A stretch of 64,000 nt of DNA from Belliella pelovolcani (lineage in GTDB: Bacteria; Bacteroidota; Bacteroidia; Cytophagales; Cyclobacteriaceae). The notes beneath the pieces are model-generated. The model made no database searches, was not told the DNA's origin, and was given only the letters and a program-made list of their open reading frames with translations. Made by a program: the position numbers and the translations under genes. Below, piece by piece: positions 1 through 9,730 of the stretch (position 1 is its first letter; each line of letters begins with the position of its first letter). Where the stretch lies: NCBI RefSeq assembly GCF_900156785.1, contig NZ_FTOP01000002.1, forward strand, positions 363,296-427,295, written 5' to 3'.

Positions 1-1
1 C

Positions 2-274
2 ATGGAAGCTAATAAGCCTACTGTACATGTAAGTAAAGTAGCTGAGCATATAGATCATGTGGTCAAGTTAGTTGGTATAGATCATGTAGGTTTGGGGTCA
101 GATTTTGATGGAGTAGGAGACTCCCTTCCTGAAGGATTAAAAGACGCTTCTATGTATCCTAACTTGATCGCTGAATTGTTGAAACTAGGGTATTCTAGAG
201 CCGACATAGAGAAGATTTGTTATCAAAATTTCTTCCGTGTTTGGAAGGCTGTTGAAGCTGCGGCAGGAAAATAA
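2..274 (+). CDS. Membrane dipeptidase (peptidase M19), C-terminal part
   Basis: Only the last 90 or so codons are in the window; the reading frame is open to the left edge, so the start lies outside and the Met at position 2 is probably internal. The visible part carries the end of the M19 (renal dipeptidase-like) TIM barrel: a GIDHVGLGSDFDG segment with the conserved Asp-Phe-Asp of the last barrel strand, and the closing helix with YSRADIEKICYQNFFRVW, typical of this family (usual form: kixGxNxLRVx). M19 enzymes are zinc-dependent dipeptidases that hydrolyse small peptides, including D-residue-containing ones. An intrinsic terminator follows 30 bp after the stop. Confident as to family; signal peptide and metal ligands cannot be judged. 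Confidence 0.85.
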   Translation: MEANKPTVHVSKVAEHIDHVVKLVGIDHVGLGSDFDGVGDSLPEGLKDASMYPNLIAELLKLGYSRADIEKICYQNFFRVWKAVEAAAGK

Positions 275-304
275 TTGTTATATATTCATAAACCATAAAA
301 CCAT

Positions 305-332
305 AAAAGGGAAGCAGCGCTTCCCTTTTTTT
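305..332 (+). terminator. Intrinsic terminator after the dipeptidase gene
   Basis: GGGAAGC and GCTTCCC (309-315 and 319-325) form a 7-bp stem with an AGC loop, extended by AAAA/TTTT flanks and followed by seven T residues. It ends the rightward dipeptidase transcript. It also lies just beyond the 3' end of the convergent histidine kinase gene and may work in both directions. Confidence 0.8.
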
Positions 333-352
333 ATCCATCCAATCATGAATGA

Positions 353-3300
353 TCATATTTCATTGATTTCCTTTTCAAGTTTATGAAGAATCTGATTGAT
401 TTCTTCTTCTAGCTGTTTGAAAAGCATCAGATTCTCTTCAACAGATAGCTCTTTAATTTTTTCTATTTCCCCTGCTATTTCAGACAGTTTTTTCAAATCA
501 AGATTCAAAGCAATTCCTCTAATGGCATGAGCAGTTTGTTTAATCTTATTCAGGCTTTTTCCGGAAATATCAACAACGATCTGTTCTTGAAGCTTTATCA
601 AATTTTCTTTGCTGACTACGATCAGTTCCTTGAAAAAATCAGGATCGGTTGATTTATACTCTTCAAATTTAGATTCAAATACCTTCTCTTCTACTTTATT
701 ATCTAGGTACTGAAAGAGTTTTTCAGAAATATCAGAAACCAAAATGGGCTTGCTCAAGTAATCATCCATACCTGCTTCTAAGCATCTTTCATACTCCCCT
801 TTTACTGTCCCAGCAGTGAGTGCGATGATTGGTGTTTTCTTCCCTATTTCAAATGCCCTGATGGCCTGTGTTGCTTCATAGCCACTCATTTCTGGCATTT
901 GTATGTCCATAAAGACGATTTCTGGTTTGTAGATTTTGAATAACTCTACTGCTTCCAATCCATTTTTAGCCTCGTAAATTGCTGCTGAAGGAATCAGGTT
1001 TCTGACGATTGTTTTGGCCAACAACATATTTACTGGATTGTCATCAACAAGGAGAATTTTTCGGTTTTTAACTGCCAATAAGTCTTCTTCAATAGGACTT
1101 TCTTCATCAGGTTTTGAAGGTAATTCTAGTCCATCTGGGTTTTCAAAAGGTACAGTGATAGTAAAGTAGAATCTGCTTCCTTCTCCCATTTTGGTTTCCA
1201 GCTCTAGTTTACTATCCATCAGTTCTAAGAGTTTGTTACAGATGGTCAAACCTAAGCCTGTCCCTCCATACTTTCTTGTGGTAGAATTGTCCTCTTGAGC
1301 AAATGCCTCGAAAATGATTTTTTCTTTTTCCTTAGAAATGCCAATTCCAGTATCTTTCACAGCAAATGTCAAATCCGCATGTTGATTTTTATAATCGATA
1401 GATTTTGCTTGAATGGATAGTTCTATCTCCCCTTCTTTTGTGAATTTGACCGCATTACTAAGCAAGTTCATCAGGATCTGCTTGATCCGAGTTATATCTA
1501 ACAAAACTACTTGAGGAAGTTTGAGATCTAGGCTAAGTAATAGCTTCAGGTTTTTTTCTTCTACCAAAGGCTTGATGACTGTGAGAGTTTCCTCTGCCAA
1601 TTCTTTCAAATTCAATTTGATGGGGCTGAGCTCAAGTTTCCCAGCTTCAATTTTGGAGAAATCTAGAATATCATTGATCAGGTCAAGCAACAGATTGCCT
1701 GACTGTGTAATGGATTTGAGGTAGTTTCTTTGTGTTTGGTCTAAGCTAGTACGCATCAATAGATCTGAAAATCCGATTACGCCATTGAGTGGTGTTCGAA
1801 TCTCATGACTCATATTGGCCAAAAATTCTGATTTTGCAATACTGGCTTCTTTAGCTTGTTGCATTGACTTGAAAAGGTTTTGTTCTAATGTTTTTCTTTC
1901 AATTGCATTAGAAATACTGTCTGCAAAGCTCAGCAACAAGGCTGCTTCTGCATCGCTCCAAACTTTTTCATTGGCACAATCGTCAAATCCCACGTAGCCC
2001 CAAAAATCATCACCTACAAATATTGGAATGAGTAGTATAGACTTGATTTCTTGTCCTTCTAGTAAGCTTTTGAGCTCAATGTCTCTGAGTTGTGAGACAA
2101 TTGTTTGGTAAGTCTTATTGATTTTGAGAAAATCTACAGCCTCTCCATATAGATCCATAGGTAAGCCTTGCAAATTCGGATTGTTGATTTCTGGTGGCAC
2201 GCCTGATGCACTCCATTCAAATCGCTGTGAACTATACAAGTTGCCCTCTTCATCTTGGCTATTCTCAAATAAATAAGCTCGATCTACCCCTGCCCCTTCT
2301 CCAAGAATAGTGATGGCTTTTTGTGTTGCAATTGCAAAATCTCGGTTTGATAGCAGTTCCTTAGTGGCCAAAGCTATAGACTTGAGCATACGTTCATTCC
2401 TCAGTAGGTTAGCATTTGCTTTTTGAAGCTTTTGTTCATTGGACTTGAGGATGATCTGTGTTTTTTTCTCCGCTGAAATATCCCTCAGCATGATGTAATG
2501 AATAGGATCATCACCATGACCCTGTTCTACCGCAGATTCCCTGCTGAGGAGGAGAGTTTGGCCATTATGTGGATGTAACTCAGATGGAGAAGCAGGGTTT
2601 TTGATGTCTAAATAGCTACTAGTGCCAGGCCATTCAGCCAAAAGTTTTGATTTAGTTAAAGCTCCTTGGAGTTTAAGCAACCTCAATACTGTCTTATTAT
2701 AGGTGATGATTTCTCCTGTTTTGTCCAAAATAATAACCCCGTCACTGAGTTCATTAAAAATTTTCTCGAATGCTATGGGCATTGACTTAAGAAGCCCCAA
2801 TTTGAATAGTCCCCAATACATGAAGATGGCACTCAGTGCCAATGAGAAAGGAACTAGATCTAGAGGTGTCTCATAAAACTCAAATAAATCTAAAATATGT
2901 GTCAACCAAGGAATCAATGTAGCCATCAGGATGATGACAACTTGCTTCGAAAATGCATCTGGAACAAATAATAGCATTCTGATTAACAGAATATTGGTGA
3001 TAACCACCAAAATGATATTGTAAATACCATACAACCAATGAACTATACCAGGCTCTAAGACGATGGAAGTGTAGAGTTCATGTGAAAGGGTTCCAAAGCT
3101 TTTATAGAAGAGCTGATGAAAATTATTTGTAAAAAGCAATAGCAGAAAAATCACTGCGGAGCCAAAAAGGAAGGATTTGCCAAGTGTATTTAAGAACTTT
3201 CCATTTCCGCTGTATTTTAGAGTGAAAGCTAACAGTAATGGTGTGATAAAAACACCTCCTATGAACTCTAATTTATAAAAACCGACGATGTAAAATTCTG

Positions 3301-3484
3301 AGGTAGAAATGATTTCAAACCCATATAGCACTGCATATAAAAAGCATGAAATCAGAAGATAGGTAAAGTATTTTTCCCCATACTCATTGTTTTTTTTTCT
3401 ACTTAGAATGATCAAAAAGAGAAAAAGGATACTTGTGGTAAATACAGGTATGGAAATCAAATTAAACTGAAACTGCTCAAACAT
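353..3484 (-). CDS. Hybrid sensor histidine kinase with 7TM sensor, PAS, GAF, receiver and HPt domains
   Basis: A 1043-residue multi-step phosphorelay kinase of the inner membrane. Residues about 8-230 hold seven hydrophobic segments resembling the 7TM histidine-kinase N-terminal sensor. A PAS-like domain follows (about 240-335), a short coiled coil, and a GAF domain (about 375-530). The HisKA dimerisation helix has NMSHEIRTPLNG with the phospho-accepting His560. The HATPase domain shows the N box (Asn677), DTGIGI (711-716) and GGTGLGL (740-746). A receiver domain carries Asp860 in FMDIQMPEMSG, and a C-terminal HPt domain carries His986 in AHAIRG. All residues for an internal His-Asp-His relay are present. 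No response regulator gene is adjacent, so the output partner lies elsewhere. The signal sensed is unknown. Start chosen at the Met just before the first membrane segment. Confidence 0.92.
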   Translation of the reverse strand: MFEQFQFNLISIPVFTTSILFLFLIILSRKKNNEYGEKYFTYLLISCFLYAVLYGFEIISTSEFYIVGFYKLEFIGGVFITPLLLAFTLKYSGNGKFLNTLGKSFLFGSAVIFLLLLFTNNFHQLFYKSFGTLSHELYTSIVLEPGIVHWLYGIYNIILVVITNILLIRMLLFVPDAFSKQVVIILMATLIPWLTHILDLFEFYETPLDLVPFSLALSAIFMYWGLFKLGLLKSMPIAFEKIFNELSDGVIILDKTGEIITYNKTVLRLLKLQGALTKSKLLAEWPGTSSYLDIKNPASPSELHPHNGQTLLLSRESAVEQGHGDDPIHYIMLRDISAEKKTQIILKSNEQKLQKANANLLRNERMLKSIALATKELLSNRDFAIATQKAITILGEGAGVDRAYLFENSQDEEGNLYSSQRFEWSASGVPPEINNPNLQGLPMDLYGEAVDFLKINKTYQTIVSQLRDIELKSLLEGQEIKSILLIPIFVGDDFWGYVGFDDCANEKVWSDAEAALLLSFADSISNAIERKTLEQNLFKSMQQAKEASIAKSEFLANMSHEIRTPLNGVIGFSDLLMRTSLDQTQRNYLKSITQSGNLLLDLINDILDFSKIEAGKLELSPIKLNLKELAEETLTVIKPLVEEKNLKLLLSLDLKLPQVVLLDITRIKQILMNLLSNAVKFTKEGEIELSIQAKSIDYKNQHADLTFAVKDTGIGISKEKEKIIFEAFAQEDNSTTRKYGGTGLGLTICNKLLELMDSKLELETKMGEGSRFYFTITVPFENPDGLELPSKPDEESPIEEDLLAVKNRKILLVDDNPVNMLLAKTIVRNLIPSAAIYEAKNGLEAVELFKIYKPEIVFMDIQMPEMSGYEATQAIRAFEIGKKTPIIALTAGTVKGEYERCLEAGMDDYLSKPILVSDISEKLFQYLDNKVEEKVFESKFEEYKSTDPDFFKELIVVSKENLIKLQEQIVVDISGKSLNKIKQTAHAIRGIALNLDLKKLSEIAGEIEKIKELSVEENLMLFKQLEEEINQILHKLEKEINEI

Positions 3485-3641
3485 AATATGTCTTTAAAAG
3501 TTAAACCTAAATTACAAAAAACACTCAATAATATACATTAAACAATATTTAATTGATAAATTTAAACTTCTTATGATTCCTTGGTATAGTTGTTGAACTA
3601 CATAGCAGATTAAATAATGACATTCTAAAAACTGAACTCTT

Positions 3642-4121
3642 ATGAAAAATTTAACTTTAACTTTTGGCTTTCTATTTTGTATGCTTTTGTCCTCTGCTGG
3701 AGTGCAAGCTCAAGGAGCTGCTGAAAAGAAAGAAATGAGTAAGTCTGAGATAGCTGAAATGAAACAGGCTCAAAAGGAGGAAAAACAGCGATTGGCAAAG
3801 GAAAAGAAAGAACTTAAAGCGCAACAAGCCGAGGTAAAGCGAATGCAAGCTGCAGAAAAAGCAGAAGCAAAGCGAGTAAAAAACCTTGAAAAGGCGCAAA
3901 AAAATTATGATAAAGCTGTGACAAAGCGGCAAAAAGCAGAAATCAAATTGGCTCAACAAAACTTGAAAATAGAGAAGGCTATTCAAAAAGGTACTACAAA
4001 TGAAAAAGTAGCAAAAATGGAATTGAAACAAAAGCAACTAGAAATCAATGTAGAAAAGGCCAACTCTGAAATCTCCAAATTTGAAAGAGATCTTGAAAGA
4101 TACAAGTCAAAGGAGAATTAA
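3642..4121 (+). CDS. Secreted coiled-coil protein rich in Lys, Glu and Ala
   Basis: 159 residues. Residues 1-23 look like a cleavable signal peptide (MKNLTLTFGFLFCMLLSSAG, cut after VQA). The remainder is almost entirely Lys/Glu/Ala/Gln with heptad-like spacing, predicting one long charged helical coiled coil for the periplasm or cell surface. There is no enzymatic motif and I do not recognise a named family. The gene stands alone between the divergent histidine kinase and clpB, with its own terminator. The composition resembles small stress-associated or cell-wall-associated helical proteins of Bacteroidota, but this is only a resemblance. Confidence 0.75.
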   Translation: MKNLTLTFGFLFCMLLSSAGVQAQGAAEKKEMSKSEIAEMKQAQKEEKQRLAKEKKELKAQQAEVKRMQAAEKAEAKRVKNLEKAQKNYDKAVTKRQKAEIKLAQQNLKIEKAIQKGTTNEKVAKMELKQKQLEINVEKANSEISKFERDLERYKSKEN

Positions 4122-4148
4122 TTGACCTTATTCTAATCAAAATAATGA

Positions 4149-4171
4149 GCCCACATTCGTGGGTTTTTTTT
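4149..4171 (+). terminator. Intrinsic terminator after the coiled-coil protein gene
   Basis: CCCAC-ATTC-GTGGG stem-loop (4150-4163) followed by a run of eight T residues, 25 bp after the stop codon. Confidence 0.75.
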
Positions 4172-4418
4172 ATGTCCCAGTTATTTCACTTTGATCAGAC
4201 TTCCTTACCTGATTTTGATGCTAGGCCTTCGAGAATTCTGCCAAATAGTCTTGAAATCGAGCGCTGTAAGTGATTTTTTCGGACATTTTTTCAGCAAAAT
4301 CGCTCTGGTTGAGCATTTGATGAGTTGCTTGATGTGAGCTATACTGAAGGTTGGAAACACTAACATCATATCGATCTATATAGCTTAACTACCACAGCAA
4401 CAGAAAAACTATCAAATA

Positions 4419-7031
4419 ATGGATTTCAAACAATTCACCATCAAGTCTCAAGAGGCTATTCAAAAGGCCGCAGAATTGACTTTGGCCGAGCAACAGCAGG
4501 TCATAGAGCCAGCACATCTTTTGAAAGGAATCTTTTCAGAAGATGAGAATGTCACTGATTTTATCTTTAAAAAATTATCAGTGAATAAAAATCTGATCGC
4601 CCAAAAATTGGAAGAGCTTATTAAAAGCTTCCCAAAAGTAAGTGGTCAGCAACCTTATCTATCCAATTCAGCCAATCAAGTACTTACCAAAGCCAAGGAT
4701 TACCTCAAGACCTTTGGGGATGAGTTTGTGGCTATTGAACATTTGCTTCTGGCAGTACTGAATGGATCAGACAAGGCAGCACAATTATTAAAAGATCAAG
4801 GGCTCAATGAAAAGAACTTGATCGAAGCCATCAAGGAACTAAGACAAGGAAATAAAGTGACAGACCAAAATGCAGAATCTAAATATAGGGCATTGGAGAA
4901 ATACTCCAAGAACCTGAATGAAATGGCCAAAAAAGGGAAAATAGACCCTGTCATTGGCCGTGACGAAGAGATTAGGAGAGTATTACAGATTTTAGCTAGG
5001 AGGACCAAAAATAACCCTATTCTTCTCGGGGAACCGGGGGTTGGTAAAACAGCTATCGTGGAAGGTCTCGCTCAGCGAATCGTCAGTGGTGATGTCCCAG
5101 AGAATCTCAAATCAAAAACATTGATCTCCTTGGATATGGGTTTGCTCGTAGCTGGTGCCAAATACAAAGGAGAATTTGAAGAAAGACTCAAAGCAGTCAT
5201 CAAAGAGGTGACAGATTCAGATGGGGAGATTATCATATTCATTGATGAAATCCACACCCTTATTGGAGCAGGTGGAGGAGGAGAAGGCGCAATGGATGCT
5301 GCAAACCTGCTCAAGCCTGCATTGGCTCGGGGAGAATTGCATGCCATCGGTGCTACCACGCTGAAAGAATATCAGAAATACATCGAGAAAGATAAAGCCC
5401 TTGAAAGAAGGTTTCAGTCAGTGATAGTGGACGAACCTGATGCCGCTGATGCCATATCAATCTTGAGAGGGATCAAAGATAAATACGAGCTCCACCATGG
5501 TGTAAGAATCAAGGACGATGCGGTGATTTCAGCAGTAGAACTTTCACAAAGGTATATTTCTGATCGTTTTCTACCTGATAAAGCAATTGATTTGATGGAT
5601 GAAGCTGCAGCCAAATTGAGAATGGAAATCGATTCACTTCCACAGGAATTGGACGAGCTCAATAGGAGGATCATGCAGCTAGAAATCGAGCGAGAAGCAA
5701 TCAGAAGAGAAAACAACAAGGATAAAGAAGCAATTCTAAGTAAGGAAATTGCAGAATTATCTGAGAAGAGACAGAGTGTCAAAGCCAAGTGGGAAAGTGA
5801 AAAAGCTGTCATCACTGGTATCAGAAGAGAAAAGGAGAATATCGATAAATTCAAGCTGGAGGCAGAGCAAGCAGAAAGAGCAGGCGATTTTGGTAAAGTA
5901 GCCGAGATCAGATATGGTAAAATCGTGGAAGCGGAGAAAAAACTAGAGTCCTTCAAAAGTCAATTAGAAGAAATGCAACAAGGCTCTCCGCTACTCAAAG
6001 AGGAGGTAGACAATGAAGATATTGCCGCTGTGGTTTCCAAATGGACGGGTATCCCATTGAGCAAAATGATTCAAAGTGAGCGCGAAAAACTGCTCCACTT
6101 AGAAGAAGAATTGGGGAAAAGAGTAGCTGGGCAGCGAGAAGCAATCGTAGCATTGTCAGATGCAGTCCGAAGAAGCCGGGCTGGACTTCAGGATCCCAAG
6201 CGTCCTATTGGTTCATTCATATTCATGGGTACCACGGGAGTTGGAAAAACAGAATTGGCGAAAGCCCTTGCAGAATACCTCTTCAATGATGACAATGCTA
6301 TGGTCAGGATAGACATGTCAGAATACCAAGAGAGACATGCCGTATCCAGACTGGTAGGAGCACCTCCAGGCTATGTAGGGTATGATGAAGGCGGTCAACT
6401 TACAGAAGCTGTGCGAAGAAAACCCTATTCTGTTGTCTTACTTGATGAGATTGAAAAAGCCCATCCTGATGTGTTCAACATCCTACTTCAAGTATTAGAT
6501 GATGGTCGGTTGACAGATAATAAGGGTAGGATTGCCAATTTCAAAAACACCATCATCATCCTTACTACAAATATTGGGTCAGCATTGATTCAAGAGCGAT
6601 TTGCCGAGATGGAGGAGTGGAACAAGGAGGAGATACTGGAGAAAACAAAGGCAGAGGTCTATGATCTTTTGAAGAAATCGGTAAGACCAGAATTTCTGAA
6701 TAGGATTGACGAGACGATCATGTTCGAACCACTTCACAAAGGAGTAATTAGGAAAATCGTGGATATCCAATGGAGAGAGATTCAAAAGCGTCTTGAAGAA
6801 TCCAACATTGAGATAGAGGCTACGCCAGAGGTTTTGGATTACTTGGGAGAAGTTGGTTTTGATCCGCAGTTTGGAGCGAGACCTCTCAAGCGAACCATGC
6901 AGCGATTGATCTTGAATGAACTCTCTAAGCAAATCTTATCAGGATACATCAAGAATGATTCAGCAGTATTGGTGGACTTGGATGCTGACAATCAAGTATA
7001 CTTCAAAAACATCGAGTCGGTGGAAGTTTGA
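4419..7031 (+). CDS. clpB: ATP-dependent disaggregase ClpB
   Basis: 870 residues, the normal length for bacterial ClpB. It threads protein aggregates through a hexameric AAA+ ring together with DnaK. The N-terminal Clp repeats (about 1-145) are followed by NBD1 with Walker A GEPGVGKT (204-211) and Walker B Asp276-Glu277. The middle coiled-coil domain (about 405-530), which distinguishes ClpB from ClpA/ClpC, comes next, then NBD2 with Walker A GTTGVGKT (604-611) and the GYVGYDEGG pore-loop region. The D2-small domain closes the protein (FGARPLKR). No ClpP-binding IGF loop is evident, as expected. The gene is monocistronic with a terminator after it. The 250-bp upstream gap shows no clear heat-shock promoter that I can recognise. 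Confidence 0.97.
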   Translation: MDFKQFTIKSQEAIQKAAELTLAEQQQVIEPAHLLKGIFSEDENVTDFIFKKLSVNKNLIAQKLEELIKSFPKVSGQQPYLSNSANQVLTKAKDYLKTFGDEFVAIEHLLLAVLNGSDKAAQLLKDQGLNEKNLIEAIKELRQGNKVTDQNAESKYRALEKYSKNLNEMAKKGKIDPVIGRDEEIRRVLQILARRTKNNPILLGEPGVGKTAIVEGLAQRIVSGDVPENLKSKTLISLDMGLLVAGAKYKGEFEERLKAVIKEVTDSDGEIIIFIDEIHTLIGAGGGGEGAMDAANLLKPALARGELHAIGATTLKEYQKYIEKDKALERRFQSVIVDEPDAADAISILRGIKDKYELHHGVRIKDDAVISAVELSQRYISDRFLPDKAIDLMDEAAAKLRMEIDSLPQELDELNRRIMQLEIEREAIRRENNKDKEAILSKEIAELSEKRQSVKAKWESEKAVITGIRREKENIDKFKLEAEQAERAGDFGKVAEIRYGKIVEAEKKLESFKSQLEEMQQGSPLLKEEVDNEDIAAVVSKWTGIPLSKMIQSEREKLLHLEEELGKRVAGQREAIVALSDAVRRSRAGLQDPKRPIGSFIFMGTTGVGKTELAKALAEYLFNDDNAMVRIDMSEYQERHAVSRLVGAPPGYVGYDEGGQLTEAVRRKPYSVVLLDEIEKAHPDVFNILLQVLDDGRLTDNKGRIANFKNTIIILTTNIGSALIQERFAEMEEWNKEEILEKTKAEVYDLLKKSVRPEFLNRIDETIMFEPLHKGVIRKIVDIQWREIQKRLEESNIEIEATPEVLDYLGEVGFDPQFGARPLKRTMQRLILNELSKQILSGYIKNDSAVLVDLDADNQVYFKNIESVEV

Positions 7032-7080
7032 AAGTAAAATGATGGTGGTTTAGATAAAATTTTTGGTGTAGATTGGTTAT

Positions 7081-7112
7081 GGCCTCAGGGGAATTCTCTT
7101 GGGGCCTTTTTT
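7081..7112 (+). terminator. Intrinsic terminator after clpB
   Basis: GGCCTCAGGGGA (7081-7092) pairs with CTCTTGGGGCC (7096-7106), using some G-T pairs, around an ATT loop, and is followed by six T residues. The T run overlaps the last codons of the convergent nuclease gene. Confidence 0.75.
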
Positions 7113-7959
7113 AATTCCCAAACCAATAAGTCAAGTCAAATCGGCCTTCTGCTTGGGCTTCCTCTGCGGTATTGAGAAGGGGGAAGAAATTGATTCCAGT
7201 CAGTACTTCTACACTATCTATGCTCACCGCGTAATGGCTGAGGTCACCACTTGCTGCTTCATTTTTCATGACAAATGCAATCCCTTGTGGATTGTTGACA
7301 GATTTTCTGAGCAAAACTTTGTAATAATATGTCGGGATCCTGATAGGACTATTTCCTAGAGTAGGAAGCGAATCATGTAAGATGGGGCCTGTGGCGATAT
7401 AGATGCTGTCTTTTTCTGAAGCAAAACGTCTGACTTGATCTTCAAGTCTTTTCCAAATTCCACGATTGAACCCAGGAACTTGCGGACTTGCATTGGTCAA
7501 GAAAAAGCTATCATACATGCTCTCGGCGCTATAACTCATATCTGCTGCTGGTGCTAAATGTCCTCTATCATAGCCAGAGTTGCGGTAGGCTGCGTCACGA
7601 GGACTCAGTTCACCCAGTCTTCTTTCCATTCTAAAATTACTCGATCGCTCTTCGCCCGAGCCTAGATGTGCTCTGCATAGCAAGTAACTTACCCATTTGG
7701 CATGTCTGGTCAACGTATCAAACTCTAGAACAAAGCCATTATAATCCAAAAAGTAGTCTTTAGAAATAACTTCAGGTACAAAATTTCTATAAGCTTCTTT
7801 GACAAATGAGAGATCTATAGTAGGGATTATTTCAATTTCACTTAATGCTGGCTCAATAGATGGATAAGCTGGTGAAGGGCTACTTTTTGAGCCTTGCTCC
7901 AGTGTTTTGCAATTGGTGACCAATACAAATAGCAAAACAACAAGCAATATCCTTTTCAT
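7111..7959 (-). CDS. DNA/RNA non-specific endonuclease, lipoprotein (NUC1 family)
   Basis: 282 residues. An N-terminal lipoprotein signal ends in a lipobox VTNC, giving lipidated Cys17, so the enzyme is probably anchored to the outer or inner membrane and faces the periplasm or outside. The nuclease core has the family motif DRGHLAPAADM, with the general-base His134, the magnesium-coordinating Asn of FNRGIWKRLE (Asn165), and TNASPQ at 155-160. Known relatives (Serratia nuclease, NucA) cut single- and double-stranded DNA and RNA; roles in nutrient scavenging or biofilm DNA turnover are inferred. The gene is convergent with clpB and lies downstream of the hydroxyproline genes, with 47 bp to the next start. 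Confidence 0.9.
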   Translation of the reverse strand: MKRILLVVLLFVLVTNCKTLEQGSKSSPSPAYPSIEPALSEIEIIPTIDLSFVKEAYRNFVPEVISKDYFLDYNGFVLEFDTLTRHAKWVSYLLCRAHLGSGEERSSNFRMERRLGELSPRDAAYRNSGYDRGHLAPAADMSYSAESMYDSFFLTNASPQVPGFNRGIWKRLEDQVRRFASEKDSIYIATGPILHDSLPTLGNSPIRIPTYYYKVLLRKSVNNPQGIAFVMKNEAASGDLSHYAVSIDSVEVLTGINFFPLLNTAEEAQAEGRFDLTYWFGN

Positions 7960-8006
7960 TTTTTGTAATTATTTTAAGGTTTGGTTTCCAAAGTAAAGAT
8001 AAATTC

Positions 8007-9251
8007 TCAAAACCTCCCCACCCCAAATCCATCAATCAGAATCCCAGTGGCTTCTTTTTGGTGGATTTGGGTGAGGATTTTCCCTGTGGCTGGAGCCATG
8101 GAAATCCCCATCATGCCATGACCAGAGCCGACTAATACATTTTCCATACCAGGTGCCTTACCTATGTATGGAAGACCATCTGGTGAGCAAGGTCTAAGTC
8201 CTTTCCAGATCTCTTCTGGTTCAGGAAATTTTGATTGAAAATCAGGATAAAAGCGGTTGATGGATTCAAAAATCCCTCTGACCCGATTCATATTTATTTT
8301 TTCATTGGTACCTGCTATTTCCATCGTTCCGCCAAATCTCACTTGATTACCATAAGGACTTACGGCCACCTTCATCTCAGTCAGGATGGATGCCTGCTTG
8401 ATCTCTGGTTGATTTTCTTGAACGAAACTGTAGCCCTTTCCTCCCATCATGGGCAGTTTGAATCCTAAAATTTTGGCCAACTCACCTGACCAAGCTCCTC
8501 CACAGAGGATAAATTGATCACCCTCTATTGCCCATTCAGGAGTAACGACTGCGCTGACTTTAGCTCCTTTTTTCTCAAAACCCAAAACCGATAAATTAGA
8601 TTTGAATGTAACGCCTTTTGATTTGAGGTAAGTCTTTAGATAATTGTATAATGCGGAAGGAGATAAATGCGCATCACCGGGAAACAATATTGCTCCACGC
8701 GCTTTTACTTCCAGATTAGGTTCTAGGTTTGCAATGTCATCTGGGCTAAGAATTTCAGCTTCCAAGCCATGCTTTCTCGCCAAGTGGGCAAATTCAATTT
8801 CCTCCTTTTCCACTTCTGGAGTTTGATAAAGCATCATCAATCCCTTTTCTACTAAGCCTAAGTCTGCATCAGTATGTTTTGATTTGAATTCTTGATAAAG
8901 TGATTTGCTCAACAAACTGATATTTTTCAAAAAAGGGATACTTTTTTCCACGTGTTGTGGATTGGCAGCACGATAAAATAACCAGGACCACTCAAGCAGT
9001 TTCCTATCCAATCGTGGATGAATGTAAAAAGGACTTTTAGAAGAAAACATCCAACTGATTCCCTTGGAAATCATCCCTGGAGCAGCCAAAGGAATAATAT
9101 GACTCGGCACAATCATGCCTGCATTTCCGGTAGAAGTAGTCACCTGCATGTCACCTTTATCTACAATCACAACTTCCACTCCTGCTTCTACCAAATAGTA
9201 AGCAGTAAAAAGTCCAATAATGCCTCCGCCGATGATGATGGTTGGTTTCAT
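8007..9251 (-). CDS. FAD-dependent D-amino-acid dehydrogenase, probable cis-4-hydroxy-D-proline dehydrogenase
   Basis: 414 residues of the DadA/glycine oxidase-like FAD oxidoreductase family. The N-terminal dinucleotide fold is MKPTIIIGGGIIGLFTAYYL (Gly8-Gly13), ending in a strand with VVIVDKGD, where the Asp would bind the ribose. The C-terminal region holds the FAD motif GLRPCSPDGLPYIG and GHGMMGISMAPATGK. The family oxidises D-amino acids to imines and passes electrons to the respiratory chain. Because a hydroxyproline epimerase, a DapA-like deaminase and an aldehyde dehydrogenase lie on the same strand, the likely substrate is cis-4-hydroxy-D-proline, giving 1-pyrroline-4-hydroxy-2-carboxylate. 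The substrate is inferred from context. The gap of 479 bp to the epimerase gene contains repeats. Confidence 0.85.
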   Translation of the reverse strand: MKPTIIIGGGIIGLFTAYYLVEAGVEVVIVDKGDMQVTTSTGNAGMIVPSHIIPLAAPGMISKGISWMFSSKSPFYIHPRLDRKLLEWSWLFYRAANPQHVEKSIPFLKNISLLSKSLYQEFKSKHTDADLGLVEKGLMMLYQTPEVEKEEIEFAHLARKHGLEAEILSPDDIANLEPNLEVKARGAILFPGDAHLSPSALYNYLKTYLKSKGVTFKSNLSVLGFEKKGAKVSAVVTPEWAIEGDQFILCGGAWSGELAKILGFKLPMMGGKGYSFVQENQPEIKQASILTEMKVAVSPYGNQVRFGGTMEIAGTNEKINMNRVRGIFESINRFYPDFQSKFPEPEEIWKGLRPCSPDGLPYIGKAPGMENVLVGSGHGMMGISMAPATGKILTQIHQKEATGILIDGFGVGRF

Positions 9252-9730
9252 ATTTTATTGTACAATGTATGAAGTACCATGTACCAAGACATGGATTTCA
9301 TTTAAAGAAAGTTAAGGGTTTTGGCTCTTTGCATTAACATTCTTTTCTTCAAGAAAGATAATGTTTTTTGGAAAAATAGAGTCAGAAAAAATTATTGAAG
9401 GGTAATATTTGGTTTGATAAAGTTTAAGGATTGGTCATAAACTCTTGATGATTTTCAGATGGCCATTTTTATTAATAATAAAAAAATATCGGATAATTTA
9501 CCTAATAGAAAAATAATCCTGTCTTAAGATGGAACACTGATGACACGGATTGAGCAGATAGTCGCAGATCAAAAATGTGTAGAATAAGAAAATCTGATTT
9601 ATGAAAAAATTCTGGGTTGGACGGAACGCAGAACCTGTCCCGAGTATCGTGATGACGCGGATTATGCGGATGATCGCTGATAAAAAATCCGTGTTCATCC
9701 GCCAAATCAGCGTCTTCCGAGTTCCATTCT
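9252..9730. repeat. Gene-free gap with GTAC-rich and (GC)GGAT-type repeat phrases
   Basis: No credible gene. 9261-9295 contains spaced GTAC words (GTACAATGTATGAAGTACC...), a phrase that recurs at 26682-26707 and inside the 50-bp repeats at 31.8, 32.2, 42.7 and 44.5 kb. Two related blocks, 9538-9566 and 9648-9680, share the pattern GATGACRCGGATTRNGC, and 9600-9720 includes the widespread GATTATGCGGATGATCGCTGAT type of intergenic phrase. Short overlapping frames of 66-67 codons cross these blocks but look like repeat readthrough. Confidence 0.5.

Noticed and set aside
305..332. Considered as a repeat-family hairpin.
   Set aside because: Stem, loop and T run fit an intrinsic terminator and the sequence does not recur in the repeat families.
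9498..9705. Overlapping minus-strand frames of 66-67 codons.
   Set aside because: They cross GATGACGCGGATT-type repeats, overlap each other in two frames and resemble no protein.
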